Positions 1 to 8,449 of a stretch of 51,162 bases of DNA are shown piece by piece. Below the pieces are notes generated by a model that had not been told where the DNA came from, ran no database searches, and saw only the letters and a list, made by a program, of their open reading frames with translations. Made by a program: the position numbers and the translations under genes. How positions within the stretch are numbered: the first letter of the stretch is position 1; each line of letters starts with the position of its first letter. The DNA lies in contig JADLHM010000067.1 of assembly GCA_020848745.1 (NCBI GenBank), forward strand, positions 1 through 51,162, in the 5' to 3' direction. Origin of the DNA: Deltaproteobacteria bacterium. Lineage in GTDB: Bacteria; Desulfobacterota; Binatia; UTPRO1.

Positions 1-19
1 TGAAGTTGCGGCGTCCGAC

Positions 20-1444
20 GTGCGCGACGCGCACGCGGTACGCCGCTGGGATCGCGAGGCCGACGTCGTCGTCGTCGGCCTCGGCTGCGCGGGGGCGTGC
101 GCCGCGATCGAGTCCGCGGAGGCCGGCGCCGATACGCTCGTTCTCGAGCGCGCGGGCGGCGGCGGCGGAACCTCGGCGCTGGCGGGCGGGCTCATCTATC
201 TCGGCGGCGGCACGCCGGTGCAGGAGGCCTGCGGTTATCACGACACGCCCGAGGCCATGGCCGCGTTCCTGACGGCCGCGTGTGGTCCCGAGACCGATCG
301 GGCGAAGGTCGCGGTCTACTGCGAGGAAAGCGTCGCCCACTTCCACTGGCTCGAGGCGCACGGCGTGCCATTCAAGCGGAGCTTCTACCCCGAACCGTCG
401 ATGGAGCCGCCGACCGACGACTGCCTGGTGTTCTCCGGGGGCGAGGATGCGCATCCGTTCGATCGCCTCACGCCCCCGGTGCCGCGCGCCCACAAGCCGC
501 AGCACCCGAACGCCGCCGGCGGCTTCCTCATGCAGCGGCTCGTCGCCGCGGCCGAGCGCAGCGGCGCCGCGATCGTCGCCGACGCGCGCGTCGACACGCT
601 CGTCGTCGAGCGCGACGGCCGTGTCGCCGGCGTCGTCGCGCGCCATGACGGCCGCGAGCAAGTGGTGCGCGCCCGCCGCGCCGTGGTGCTCGCCGCGGGC
701 GGCTTCATCCAGAACGACGCCATGCTGCGCCGCCACAGCCCGCTTCTCACGAAGTGCTCCTTCCGGCTCGGGGTCGAGGGCGACGACGGCCGCGCGATCC
801 GCATGGCGATGGGCGCGGGTGCCGACGTGGCGCGCATGCACGCCGGCGAGGTCGCGGTGCCGATCACGCCGCCGCGCCGCCTGGTTCGCGGCATCCTCGT
901 CACCTCCGCGGGCCAGCGCTTCATCAACGAGGACGCCTACTACGGACGCATCGGCCAAGAGGGCCTCTTCCGGCAGGACGGCCGCATGTTCCTGATCGTC
1001 GACACGGCGATCTACGAGCGGAACTCGGCCGGCTTCGAGGCGACCTTCGTCGAGGAGACGGTCGCCGATCTCGAGCGCGTCGGCGGCTTTCCCGAGGGCA
1101 GCCTGCAGCGCACCGTCGAGCTCTACAATCGCCACGCGGCGATCGGCGTGGACCCGCTCTTCCACAAGCACGCCCGCTTCCTGCAACCGCTCACCGCGGC
1201 GCCGTTCGCGGCGATCGACTGCAGCACCGACAAGGTCGTCTGGGCCACCTTCACCCTCGGCGGCCTGCGCACCCGCCCCGACGGCGCCGTGCTGCGGCCG
1301 GACGAGCAGGCGCTTCCCGGGCTGTTCGCCGCGGGCCGCACGACGAACGGCATCGCCGCGGAGGGCTACGTGAGCGGTATTTCCATCGGCGACGGCACCT
1401 TTTTCGGCCGCCGTGCGGGGCGCAACGCGGCGCGGGCTCGGTAG
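20..1444 (+). CDS. FAD-dependent dehydrogenase, fumarate reductase/3-ketosteroid dehydrogenase superfamily
   Basis: The 474-residue flavoprotein probably dehydrogenates a cyclic ketone or steroid-like substrate in the cytoplasm. The N-terminus has a Rossmann strand followed by GLGCAG (residues 20-25) and Glu43 at the end of strand 2, which binds the adenosine ribose. A TSALAGG loop (about 51-57) and a C-terminal AAGRTTNGIAAEGYVSG-type segment are typical of the FAD_binding_2 family. The start used is GTG at 20. The frame stays open to the left edge with no stop and there is no clear Shine-Dalgarno sequence, so a few upstream residues may be missing. The KstD tyrosine/glycine signature seen in the protein at 41899 is not obvious here, so I do not name the substrate. 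It ends in a convergent gap shared with the alcohol dehydrogenase. Confidence 0.8.
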   Translation: MRDAHAVRRWDREADVVVVGLGCAGACAAIESAEAGADTLVLERAGGGGGTSALAGGLIYLGGGTPVQEACGYHDTPEAMAAFLTAACGPETDRAKVAVYCEESVAHFHWLEAHGVPFKRSFYPEPSMEPPTDDCLVFSGGEDAHPFDRLTPPVPRAHKPQHPNAAGGFLMQRLVAAAERSGAAIVADARVDTLVVERDGRVAGVVARHDGREQVVRARRAVVLAAGGFIQNDAMLRRHSPLLTKCSFRLGVEGDDGRAIRMAMGAGADVARMHAGEVAVPITPPRRLVRGILVTSAGQRFINEDAYYGRIGQEGLFRQDGRMFLIVDTAIYERNSAGFEATFVEETVADLERVGGFPEGSLQRTVELYNRHAAIGVDPLFHKHARFLQPLTAAPFAAIDCSTDKVVWATFTLGGLRTRPDGAVLRPDEQALPGLFAAGRTTNGIAAEGYVSGISIGDGTFFGRRAGRNAARAR

Positions 1445-1481
1445 CGATCGCCACCGCCGGCGCCGAGACGGGGCCGGTCGA

Positions 1482-1514
1482 GGGTGCGCGGGCCGAGAGC
1501 AGGCCCGCGCACCC
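1482..1514. terminator. Perfect 13-bp hairpin between convergent genes, likely bidirectional terminator
   Basis: The arms GGGTGCGCGGGCC (1482-1494) and GGCCCGCGCACCC (1502-1514) pair perfectly around a 7-base loop. The hairpin lies in the short gap between two converging genes. No strong T-run follows in either direction, so termination may need a factor or rely on stem strength. Confidence 0.6.
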
Positions 1515-1523
1515 TTACGCGGT

Positions 1524-2615
1524 CTAGTAGACGATCACGGACCGCGCGACCTCACCCTTCTCCATCGCGTCGAACGCGCCGTTCACGTCCTCGAGCTTGA
1601 TCTTCTTCGACACGAGCTCGTCGATCTTGAGGCGCTTCTGCATGTACAGGTCGATGAGGAGCGGCATGTCGCGGCGGACGTTGGCCGAGCCGTAGAGACA
1701 TCCGAGGAGCGACTTCTCCTCGAGGGAGAGCATCATGCCCGGGATCTCGATGGTCTGACCCATGGGCACGACGCCGACGCACACGACCGCGCCGCCGCGC
1801 TTCACCGAGAGGTAGGCCTGCTGGATCAGGGCCGAGGTTCCCACGACCTCGAAGGCGTAGTCGACGCCGTGGCCGCCGGTGAGCTCCTTGATCGCGCTCG
1901 GCGCGTCGGCGTTGTCCTTCGCGTTCACGACGTCGGTCGCGCCGAACTGCTGCGCCATCTTGAGCTTGGACGGCGCCAGGTCGACGGCGATGATGCGCGC
2001 CGCGCCGCAGAGCGCGGCGCCCTGGATCACGTTCAGACCGACGCCACCGCAGCCGAACACCGCGACCGTCTGGCCCGGACGCACCTTGGCGGTGTTGATC
2101 GCCGCGCCGACGCCCGTCATGACGCCGCAGCCGACGAGGCACGCCACCTCGAGGGGCACGTCGTCGCGGACCTTGATGGCCGAGGTGGCGCGCACGATCG
2201 TGTGATCCGCGAACGATCCCACACCCGCCATGCGCGAGACGTCCGTGCCGCCCATCTCGAACACGGCCTCCTGCCCCAGCATCGCGGACTGGATCGCCTG
2301 CTCGCAGAGGTGGGTGCGCTCGTTCGCGCAGTAGTTGCACTTGCCGCAGTTCGCGACCCAGGCAAGCACGACATGATCGCCCGGCTTGAGGTCGGTCACG
2401 CCGGCGCCGACCTCCTCGACGATTCCCGCCCCTTCGTGGCCGAGCACGACGGGCGGCGGAACGGGGAGCTTCGCCTGCAGCACCGAGAGGTCGGAGTGGC
2501 AGACGCCGCTCGCCACCATCTTGACGGCGATCTCCCCCTCGCGGAGCGGCTTCAGCTTGAGCGACTCGACCTTGAGCGGCTCCATGAAATTGTGCATGAC
2601 GGCGCCTTTGACCAT
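1524..2615 (-). CDS. Zinc-dependent alcohol dehydrogenase (MDR, class III-like)
   Basis: This 363-residue medium-chain dehydrogenase oxidises an alcohol, or reduces the aldehyde, using a nicotinamide cofactor. Catalytic-zinc residues are visible at Cys39 (in GVCHSD), His60-Glu61 (GHEG) and Cys163 (VGCGVMTG). The structural zinc site is the four-cysteine cluster C90, C93, C96 and C104. The coenzyme-binding glycines are GCGGVG at 188-193. The ATG at 2615 is chosen over a longer frame starting at 2717 because a strong GGAAGGAG site lies just upstream (2623-2630) and the family N-terminus begins at this point. It is divergent from the hydrolase at 2741. In this context it could oxidise a P450-generated sterol alcohol, but the substrate is inferred only. 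Confidence 0.92.
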   Translation of the reverse strand: MVKGAVMHNFMEPLKVESLKLKPLREGEIAVKMVASGVCHSDLSVLQAKLPVPPPVVLGHEGAGIVEEVGAGVTDLKPGDHVVLAWVANCGKCNYCANERTHLCEQAIQSAMLGQEAVFEMGGTDVSRMAGVGSFADHTIVRATSAIKVRDDVPLEVACLVGCGVMTGVGAAINTAKVRPGQTVAVFGCGGVGLNVIQGAALCGAARIIAVDLAPSKLKMAQQFGATDVVNAKDNADAPSAIKELTGGHGVDYAFEVVGTSALIQQAYLSVKRGGAVVCVGVVPMGQTIEIPGMMLSLEEKSLLGCLYGSANVRRDMPLLIDLYMQKRLKIDELVSKKIKLEDVNGAFDAMEKGEVARSVIVY

Positions 2616-2697
2616 GTGACGACTCCTTCCGAATGAGTTTGGGCCGGCGCCGGCGCGCCGTGCGAATGGAGCGCATTTCCTACACGATGCGCTGCGG

Positions 2698-2727
2698 TTT
2701 ACAAAGACACCTCCCATCCTCTACGAG
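2698..2727 (+). promoter_or_regulatory. Weak sigma70-like promoter in the divergent ADH/hydrolase gap
   Basis: TTTACA (2698-2703) matches the -35 consensus at 5 of 6 bases. TACGAG follows after 18 bases as a poor -10. It lies 14 bases before the hydrolase ATG, in the only AT-richer part of the 125-base divergent gap (2616-2740). The assignment is tentative. Confidence 0.3.
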
Positions 2728-2740
2728 ACGCGCTTCCGTG

Positions 2741-3598
2741 ATGCCCCCGCACCAGATCGTGAGCTTCACCGGCCATGGCGGTCTCAGGCTCGCCGGCGAC
2801 GCGTGGGGTGATCCGACCGCGGCTCCGGTGGTGCTGCTGCCGGGCGGTGGCCAGACGCGCCACTCGTGGCGGGGCACCGGCCGCGCGATCGCCCGCGCCG
2901 GCTGGTACGCGGTGTCCCTCGACGCGCGCGGTCACGGCGACAGCGCGTGGGCGGAGGACGGCGACTACACGATCGACGCCTTTGCCGCGGACCTGCGCGC
3001 GGTCGCGGCGGCGCTCGGCCGAGCGCCGGTCGTCGTCGGCGCGTCGCTCGGCGGCATCACGGCGCTGATCGCCGAGGGCGAAGCAACGGGCACGGCGGCC
3101 GCAATGGTGCTCGTGGACGTCGCGGCGAGGATCGAGGTCGCGGGCGCGGAGCGCGTACGCGCGTTCATGTCCGCGTTCCCGGACGGCTTCGCGAGCCTCG
3201 AGGAGGCGGCGGACGTGGTCGCGGCGTACCTCCCGCACCGGCCCCGCCCGCGCCAGCTCGCCGGCCTCACGAAGAGCCTCCGCCAAGGTCCCGACGGCCG
3301 CTGGCGCTGGCACTGGGATCCGCGCTTCCTCGGCGGCGCGCGACCGCCGTCGGACGTCGCCAATCCGCCGCGGCTCGCGGCGGCCGCCGCGGCCCTCACG
3401 GTGCCGACCCTTCTCGTCCGCGGCCAGCAGAGCGACGTGCTTTCCGAGGCAGGCGCGGCCGACTTCCTGCGGCTCGTGCCACACGCGCGCTACGTCGACG
3501 TGACGGATGCCGGCCACATGGTGGCCGGCGACCGCAACGACCGCTTCACCGACGCCGTCGTGGGCTTTCTCGCCGGACTGACGAACGGCAACCCGTGA
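2741..3598 (+). CDS. Alpha/beta hydrolase
   Basis: The 285-residue protein has the alpha/beta hydrolase fold and probably cleaves an ester, lactone, thioester or C-C bond. The putative triad is Ser102 in the nucleophile elbow GASLGG, Asp232 after strand 6 (GQQSD) and His259 (DAGHM). DARGHGDS at about 61-68 is the typical loop following strand 4. The oxyanion segment reads LLPGGGQTRHSW instead of the usual HG motif. The frame extends back to 2633, but ATG 2741 fits the family start, and the upstream residues are basic and non-conserved. The sequence does not show whether this is an HsaD-type C-C hydrolase, and the oxyanion loop argues mildly against it. It is followed by a strong ribosome site at its stop codon. 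Confidence 0.85.
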   Translation: MPPHQIVSFTGHGGLRLAGDAWGDPTAAPVVLLPGGGQTRHSWRGTGRAIARAGWYAVSLDARGHGDSAWAEDGDYTIDAFAADLRAVAAALGRAPVVVGASLGGITALIAEGEATGTAAAMVLVDVAARIEVAGAERVRAFMSAFPDGFASLEEAADVVAAYLPHRPRPRQLAGLTKSLRQGPDGRWRWHWDPRFLGGARPPSDVANPPRLAAAAAALTVPTLLVRGQQSDVLSEAGAADFLRLVPHARYVDVTDAGHMVAGDRNDRFTDAVVGFLAGLTNGNP

Positions 3599-3611
3599 AG
3601 GAGATCCGCCC

Positions 3612-3683
3612 ATGAGTCCTCGACCCCCGCGGCCCTTCGCCGCGCCGCCGCTCCATGGACGCGGGGACGCATGCGCCGGCTGA
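3612..3683 (+). CDS. Possible 23-codon leader ORF coupled to the paraoxonase-like gene
   Basis: An ideal AAGGAG (3598-3603) overlaps the stop of the hydrolase gene and sits 8 bases before ATG 3612. That reading frame is proline/arginine-rich and stops at TGA 3681-3683, just inside the start of the next gene (ATG 3671). It may be a translated leader that couples expression of the two genes, or a relic start. There is no homology evidence for a functional peptide. Confidence 0.3.
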   Translation: MSPRPPRPFAAPPLHGRGDACAG

Positions 3684-4741
3684 TCGGAATCGCCCTCCTG
3701 CTGGTCCTGCTGGCGGTCGCCGCGCAGGTCGTGCGCGTACTCTGGATCGGCGGGGTCTTCCGCCGCATCCACCCCCACGTCGCGGGCACGTGTCATCTCG
3801 TGCCCGGGCCCGTTGGCCCCGAGGACATCACCATCCACCCGCGGACCGGCATCGCGTATCTGTCGGCGAGCGACCGCCGCGGCATCTTGTCCGGGCGGCC
3901 GGCGCCGGGCGCCATCTGGGCCTACGATCTCACCGCCTCCGACGCGGCGCCCGTGAACCTCACCCCGCGCGCCGACGCCCGCTTCCAGCCGCACGGCATC
4001 AGCCTCTGGACCGGCTCCGACGGACGCGACGCGCTCTTCGTCGTGAACCACCCGGTCGACGACGACCCGCCGGCGCGGCACGCGATCGAGATCTTCGACG
4101 TCACCGATGGCGGCCTCCTGCACCGCGCCACGCTCACCGACCCGCTGCTCGTCATGCCGAACGACCTCGTCGCGGTCGGTCTCGACCGCTTCTACGTAAC
4201 CAATACGCACGCGCACCGGCCGGGGACGATGCAGACGATCGAAACGTACCTGCAGCTCGCCGGCGCAGAGGTCGTCTTCTACGGGCCCGGCGGCTTCCGC
4301 TCCGCGATACCGGACCTCGTCTTCCCGAACGGCATCAACGTGAGCCCGGACGGGAAGCTGCTCTACGTCGCCTCGACCACCGGCCGAAGCGTCCGGGTCT
4401 ACGACCGCGACCCGGGCAGCGAGGCGCTGGCGTACCGCCGCGCCATCCCGCTCGGCAGCGGGGTCGACAACATCGAGATCGCCGCCGACGGAACCCTCTG
4501 GGTGGCGGCGCACCCGAAGCCGCTGCGCGTCGGAGCGCATCGCGACGACCCGCAGACCCTGTCACCCTCGCAGGTGCTCCGTGTGACGCCCCGGGGCGAC
4601 GTCGCCGAGGTCTATCTCGACGACGGCAGTACGATCTCGGGCGCGAGCGTCGCCGCCGTGCGCGGGAACCGCATGCTGATCGGCCAGATCTTCGACGAGG
4701 GTTTCCTCGACTGCGCACTCGCCGGCGGCACGGCGCCCTGA
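3671..4741 (+). CDS. Paraoxonase/arylesterase-family lactonase
   Basis: The 356-residue protein is a six-bladed beta-propeller of the paraoxonase (PON) family, enzymes that hydrolyse lactones and aryl esters with calcium. A hydrophobic N-terminal anchor (about residues 4-27) is kept, as in animal PONs. Every active-site residue of PON1 has a counterpart: calcium ligands Glu51, Asp52, Asn164, Asp165, Asn220, Asp266 and Asn267, and the histidine pair His108 (PHGIS) and His127 (VVNHP). It is probably membrane-anchored and faces the periplasm. It lies immediately before the steroid-ring operon, so a steroid or side-chain lactone is a reasonable guess for substrate. ATG 3671 has a GGGGA-type ribosome site; the strong Shine-Dalgarno further upstream serves another frame. 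Confidence 0.85.
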   Translation: MRRLIGIALLLVLLAVAAQVVRVLWIGGVFRRIHPHVAGTCHLVPGPVGPEDITIHPRTGIAYLSASDRRGILSGRPAPGAIWAYDLTASDAAPVNLTPRADARFQPHGISLWTGSDGRDALFVVNHPVDDDPPARHAIEIFDVTDGGLLHRATLTDPLLVMPNDLVAVGLDRFYVTNTHAHRPGTMQTIETYLQLAGAEVVFYGPGGFRSAIPDLVFPNGINVSPDGKLLYVASTTGRSVRVYDRDPGSEALAYRRAIPLGSGVDNIEIAADGTLWVAAHPKPLRVGAHRDDPQTLSPSQVLRVTPRGDVAEVYLDDGSTISGASVAAVRGNRMLIGQIFDEGFLDCALAGGTAP

Positions 4742-4747
4742 ACAAAG

Positions 4748-4761
4748 TGCAACACGTTTCA
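4748..4761. promoter_or_regulatory. KstR-type operator (TNNAACNNGTTNNA)
   Basis: TGCAACACGTTTCA matches all eight fixed positions of the KstR consensus known from mycobacterial cholesterol regulons. It lies in the 106-base gap 87 bases before the ipdA start. Six of the fixed positions are A or T, which makes chance matches uncommon in DNA this GC-rich. Which regulator binds is unknown. The window has two TetR genes, and neither is clearly KstR. Confidence 0.5.
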
Positions 4762-4847
4762 TTTTCCGGGGGTCGATGCTAGAGAGGCGCCCGGATCGCC
4801 GCTCGTGCCCCGTTTCCCCACGACACCCCCTACCGCCAGACCCGCCG

Positions 4848-5726
4848 ATGGCCGATAAGCGCCGGACGCTGCCCGAGGTCGTCGCCGAGCTCCGCGACGG
4901 CATGACGATCGGGATCGGTGGCTGGGGCGCGCGCCGGAAGCCGATGGCGCTGGTGCGCGAGATCGTGCGCTCGCCGCTGCGCGATCTCACGATCGTGTCG
5001 TACGGCGGGCCCGACGTCGGCCTCCTCTGCGCCGCCGGTAAGGTGCGCCGGCTCGTCTTCGGCTTCGTCTCCCTGGATCTCATTCCCCTCGACCCCCATT
5101 TCCGGGCGGCGCGCCAGGCCGGCGGCCTGCAGGTGATGGAGCTCGACGAAGGCATGATCCAGTGGGGCCTGCGCGCCGCGATGCTGCGCCTCCCCTTCCT
5201 GCCGACGCGCGCGGGCCTGGCGACCGACGTGGAGCGCCTGCATCCGGAGCTCCGGACCGTCGTGTCGCCGTACGGCGATGGCGAGCGCCTGCTCGCGATG
5301 CCCGCCCTCGCGCTCGACGCCGCGCTCGTCCACGCCGACCACGCCGACGCGCGCGGCAACGCGCAGATCCTCGGCCCCGACCCGTACTTCGACGACCTCT
5401 TCTGCGGAGCCGCCCGCAAGCGTTACGTGACGTGCGAGCGCGTGGTCCCGACCGGGAGCTTCGCGGAGCACGGCTGCCTGCACACGCTCGTGCTCGACCG
5501 CGGCATGGTGGACGCCGTGGTCGAGGCGCCGCTCGGAGCGCATCCGACGTCGTGCACGCCGGCCTACGGCATCGACCTCGAGCACCTCAAGGTCTACGCC
5601 GCGGCGGCGACCCCCGAAGGATGGGCCGACTACCGCACGCGCTTCGTCGACGTCGGCGCGGCCGCGTATCTCGCCGCCGTCGGCGGCGCCGAGCGGGTCC
5701 GCGCGATCCCGCCGCCGATCTTCTGA
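4848..5726 (+). CDS. ipdA: IpdA, alpha subunit of the steroid ring C/D-opening CoA-ester hydrolase
   Basis: IpdAB is related to class I CoA-transferases but opens the last steroid ring: it hydrolyses COCHEA-CoA by a retro-Claisen reaction in cholesterol catabolism. The 292-residue product closely follows mycobacterial IpdA (Rv3551) as I recall it: N-terminal MADKRRTL, MTIGIGGWGARRKPM (about 19-33), VSYGGPDVGLLCAAGKVRR, a DEGM motif, and DPYFDDLF. ATG 4848 gives the family start. An in-frame ATG at 4776 would add 24 poorly conserved residues, although it has a GGGGG stretch upstream. The stop is 2 bases before ipdB. Expression is probably controlled by the operator at 4748. Confidence 0.93.
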   Translation: MADKRRTLPEVVAELRDGMTIGIGGWGARRKPMALVREIVRSPLRDLTIVSYGGPDVGLLCAAGKVRRLVFGFVSLDLIPLDPHFRAARQAGGLQVMELDEGMIQWGLRAAMLRLPFLPTRAGLATDVERLHPELRTVVSPYGDGERLLAMPALALDAALVHADHADARGNAQILGPDPYFDDLFCGAARKRYVTCERVVPTGSFAEHGCLHTLVLDRGMVDAVVEAPLGAHPTSCTPAYGIDLEHLKVYAAAATPEGWADYRTRFVDVGAAAYLAAVGGAERVRAIPPPIF

Positions 5727-5728
5727 CC

Positions 5729-6505
5729 ATGACGACCTCCGGCTACACGCTCGCCGAGCTCTGCATCACCGCCGCCGCCGAGGCGTGGCGCGGCGACGGC
5801 GAGGTCCTCGCCTCGGGTCTGGGGCTCGTGCCACGCCTCGCGGCCGGCCTGGCGCGGCTCACCTTCGGCCCCGACCTCATGATGACCGACGCCGAGTGCC
5901 TGCTCGTCGCCGAGCCGGTGCCGGTCGGCAAGCGGCCGGCCGGGTATCGCATGCCCGTCGAAGGCTGGCTGCCGTTCCGCAAGGTGTTCGATCTGCTCTG
6001 GAGCGGGCGCCGTCACGCCATGACGATGCCGACCCAGATCGACCGCTTCGGCACGATCAACATCAGCTACATCGGCGGCACGTTCGAGAAGCCCAAGGTG
6101 CAGCTCCTCGGCGTGCGCGGCATCCCGGGCAACACGATCAACCACCCGTGCAGCTTCTTCATCCCCGACCACTCGACCCGCGCGTTCGTCGAGCGCGTCG
6201 ACATGGCGTCCGGTGCGGGCTACGACCCCGCGCGCTGGCAACCGGGCGTACGGCGCGACCTCCACGAGCTCCGCCTCGTCGTCACCAACCTGGCCGTGCT
6301 CGACTTCGGCGGCCCCGGCCACGCCATGCGCCTGCGTTCCGTCCATCCCGGCGTGAGCATCGAGCAGGTCGAAGCCGCGACGAGCTTCCCGCTCGCGCGC
6401 GCCGCCGACGTCGGGGAGACGCCGGCGCCGACCGAGGAGCAGCTGCGTCTCATCCGTACGGTCCTCGACCCGCACGACACGCGGGCGACCGTCTTCAAGA
6501 AATAG
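5729..6505 (+). CDS. ipdB: IpdB, beta subunit of the steroid ring C/D-opening CoA-ester hydrolase
   Basis: The 258-residue partner of IpdA completes the heteromer that hydrolyses the ring-opened C/D intermediate. Recognisable features are an N-terminal TLAELCITAAAEAWRGDGEV, GPDLMMTDAEC, the central SYIGG-FEKPKVQLLG segment and NTINHPCSFFIP. ATG 5729 follows the ipdA stop directly (2-base gap), a translationally coupled arrangement. The longer open frame to the left (from 5162) is only the shadow of ipdA. The adjacency ipdA-ipdB-echA20 is the same gene set as in the mycobacterial KstR2 regulon. Confidence 0.92.
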   Translation: MTTSGYTLAELCITAAAEAWRGDGEVLASGLGLVPRLAAGLARLTFGPDLMMTDAECLLVAEPVPVGKRPAGYRMPVEGWLPFRKVFDLLWSGRRHAMTMPTQIDRFGTINISYIGGTFEKPKVQLLGVRGIPGNTINHPCSFFIPDHSTRAFVERVDMASGAGYDPARWQPGVRRDLHELRLVVTNLAVLDFGGPGHAMRLRSVHPGVSIEQVEAATSFPLARAADVGETPAPTEEQLRLIRTVLDPHDTRATVFKK

Positions 6506-6514
6506 GAGCCCGCC

Positions 6515-7276
6515 GTGCCGATCCGTACCTCCGTCGCTGGCCGCATCGCTGAGGTCTTGCTCGACCATCCGCCCGTGAATGCCCTCGATAGCGCCGGCTG
6601 GGCGGAGCTCGCGCGGACGATTACCGAGATCGGCGGACGCGACGACGTGAGCGTCGTCCTCCTCGTGGCCGAAGGGCGCGGCTTCTGCGCCGGCGTCGAC
6701 ATCAAAGAGCTCGCGCGCGACGCGAAGCTCATCACCAAGGTCAACAAGGGCTGCTACGATGCCTTCGCCGCCATCCACGACTGCCCCGTTCCCGTCGTCG
6801 CCGCAGCCCATGGCTTCGTGCTCGGCGGCGGCATCGGCCTCGTCGGCTCGTGCGACGTGATCCTGGCCTCGGACGACGCGACATTCGGCCTCCCGGAGAT
6901 CGATCGCGGCGCGCTCGGCGCGGCGTCGCACCTGCTGCGCATGTTCCCGATCCAGAAGGTGCGCAAGATGCTCTACACCGGCGAGCCGATCACCGCCGCC
7001 GAGGCGTACCGGCTCGGCGCCCTCGAGGCCGTCGTGCCGCGCCCCGACCTGCGGGCGACCGCCCGGGCGCTCGCCGCCAAGATCGCCGCCAAGAGCCCGA
7101 AGGCGCTCCGTCTCGCCAAGGAGTCGCTGAACGGCATCGAGCTCCTCGACCTCAAGAAGAGCTATCGCTTCGAGCAGGGGTTCACGCTCGAGCTCTACAC
7201 CTCACCCGACTCCCAGGAGGCGCGCGACGCCTTCGTCCAGAAGCGCGGCGCGACGTTCACCGACCAAGGGAAGTAG
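6515..7276 (+). CDS. echA20: EchA20-type crotonase, HIEC-CoA ring hydrolase
   Basis: EchA20 hydrolyses the five-membered ring D of the bicyclic CoA ester (HIEC-CoA) just before IpdAB acts. The 253-residue protein has the crotonase fold. Its oxyanion-hole segments are FCAGVDIKE (58-66) and FVLGGGIGLVGSCD (101-114), and an ASDDATFGLPEIDRGALGA-type region with Glu128 follows. These blocks agree with mycobacterial EchA20 (Rv3550) better than with a generic enoyl-CoA hydratase. The start is GTG 6515, with TAGGAG overlapping the ipdB stop. It is the third gene of the ipdAB operon, so context supports the specific name. Confidence 0.9.
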   Translation: MPIRTSVAGRIAEVLLDHPPVNALDSAGWAELARTITEIGGRDDVSVVLLVAEGRGFCAGVDIKELARDAKLITKVNKGCYDAFAAIHDCPVPVVAAAHGFVLGGGIGLVGSCDVILASDDATFGLPEIDRGALGAASHLLRMFPIQKVRKMLYTGEPITAAEAYRLGALEAVVPRPDLRATARALAAKIAAKSPKALRLAKESLNGIELLDLKKSYRFEQGFTLELYTSPDSQEARDAFVQKRGATFTDQGK

Positions 7277-7284
7277 CGCACCGG

Positions 7285-8442
7285 ATGGACCTGACCTTCA
7301 CGCCCGAGCAGGATGCCTTCCGTGCCGAGGCGCGCGCCTGGCTCGCCGCGCACGTGCCGGAGAGGCCCCTCCCCTCGATGGACACCGCCGAGGGATTCCG
7401 GCTGCACCGGGAGTGGGAGCGCGTGCTCCACGACGGCGGCTACGCGATGGTTTCGTGGCCGGTCGCGTACGGCGGACGCGGCTGCAATCTGATCGAGTGG
7501 CTCATCTTCGAGGAGGAGTACTGGAGCGCGGGCGCCCCCGGGCGCGTCAATCAGAACGGCATCTTCCTCCTCGGACCGACGCTCATGGAGTTCGGCACGC
7601 CCGAGCAGAGAGCCCGCTACCTGCCGAAGATGGCGCGAAGCGAAGAGGTCTGGGCGCAGGGATGGTCGGAGCCGAACGCCGGCAGCGACATGGCCGCGAT
7701 CCGCACGAGCGCGCGCCTCGACGGCGACCAGTACGTGCTGAACGGCCAGAAGACCTGGTGCTCGCGCGCGGCGTTCGCGGACTGGATCTTCTGCCTCGTC
7801 CGCACCGATCCGAAATCGGAGCGCCACAGGGGCTTGAGCTTCATCCTGGTGCCGCTCGACACGCCCGGCGTACGTGTCCGGCCGATCCCGCAGCTCGACG
7901 GCGAGACCGGCTTTGCCGAGGTGTTCTTCGACGAGGCCCGCGTCCCGCGCGCCAATCGTCTCGGCGAGGAGCACCAAGGCTGGAAGATCGCGATGGCGAC
8001 GGCGGGTTTCGAGCGCGGCCTCATGTTGCGGAGCCCGGCGCGCTTCCAGGCGACGGCTCGCCGCCTGCGCCGTCTCTGGGAGGCCCGCGGCGCGGACGCC
8101 GATCCGGCGCTCCGCGACCTGGTGGTGCGCGCGTGGATGGACGCGGAAGCCTATTCGCTTTCGACCTACGCGACGGCGTCCCGCCTCATCGCCGGCGGCT
8201 CGATCGGCGCCGAGGCGAGCCTCAACAAGATCTTCTGGTCCGAGATGGACGTCCGCATGCACGAGACCGCCCTCGCGCTGCTCGGCGCCGACGCGGGCTT
8301 CTTGCCGCCCGTGGCGCCGCCGGAGGCGGCGGGCTGGCTCGACGGCTTCTTGTTCTCGCTCGCCGGACCCATCTACGCCGGCACGAACGAGATCCAACGC
8401 AACGTGATCGCCGAGCGCGTCCTCGGCTTGCCGCGGGACTGA
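7285..8442 (+). CDS. Acyl-CoA dehydrogenase, large (alpha-type) subunit, FadE30/31-like
   Basis: This 385-residue acyl-CoA dehydrogenase oxidises a CoA ester to its alpha,beta-unsaturated form using FAD. Visible features are an N-terminal MDLTFTPEQDAFR helix, the GWSEPNAGSDM FAD/substrate loop, LNGQKTWCS, and the C-terminal IYAGTNEIQRN motif. The residue where SCAD/MCAD carry their catalytic glutamate (YEGT) is alanine here. The base must therefore come from elsewhere in the chain or from a partner subunit, as in heteromeric actinobacterial steroid dehydrogenases. The downstream gene at 8450 is a natural partner (7-base gap). ATG 7285 follows the echA20 stop by 8 bases. The likely substrate is a ring C/D CoA ester (inference from context). 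Confidence 0.88.
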   Translation: MDLTFTPEQDAFRAEARAWLAAHVPERPLPSMDTAEGFRLHREWERVLHDGGYAMVSWPVAYGGRGCNLIEWLIFEEEYWSAGAPGRVNQNGIFLLGPTLMEFGTPEQRARYLPKMARSEEVWAQGWSEPNAGSDMAAIRTSARLDGDQYVLNGQKTWCSRAAFADWIFCLVRTDPKSERHRGLSFILVPLDTPGVRVRPIPQLDGETGFAEVFFDEARVPRANRLGEEHQGWKIAMATAGFERGLMLRSPARFQATARRLRRLWEARGADADPALRDLVVRAWMDAEAYSLSTYATASRLIAGGSIGAEASLNKIFWSEMDVRMHETALALLGADAGFLPPVAPPEAAGWLDGFLFSLAGPIYAGTNEIQRNVIAERVLGLPRD

Positions 8443-8449
8443 GGCGCCG

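Noticed and set aside
2699..4540. 613-codon leftward frame opposite the hydrolase and paraoxonase genes
   Set aside because: The composition is that of a shadow frame, and both rightward genes have complete active sites.
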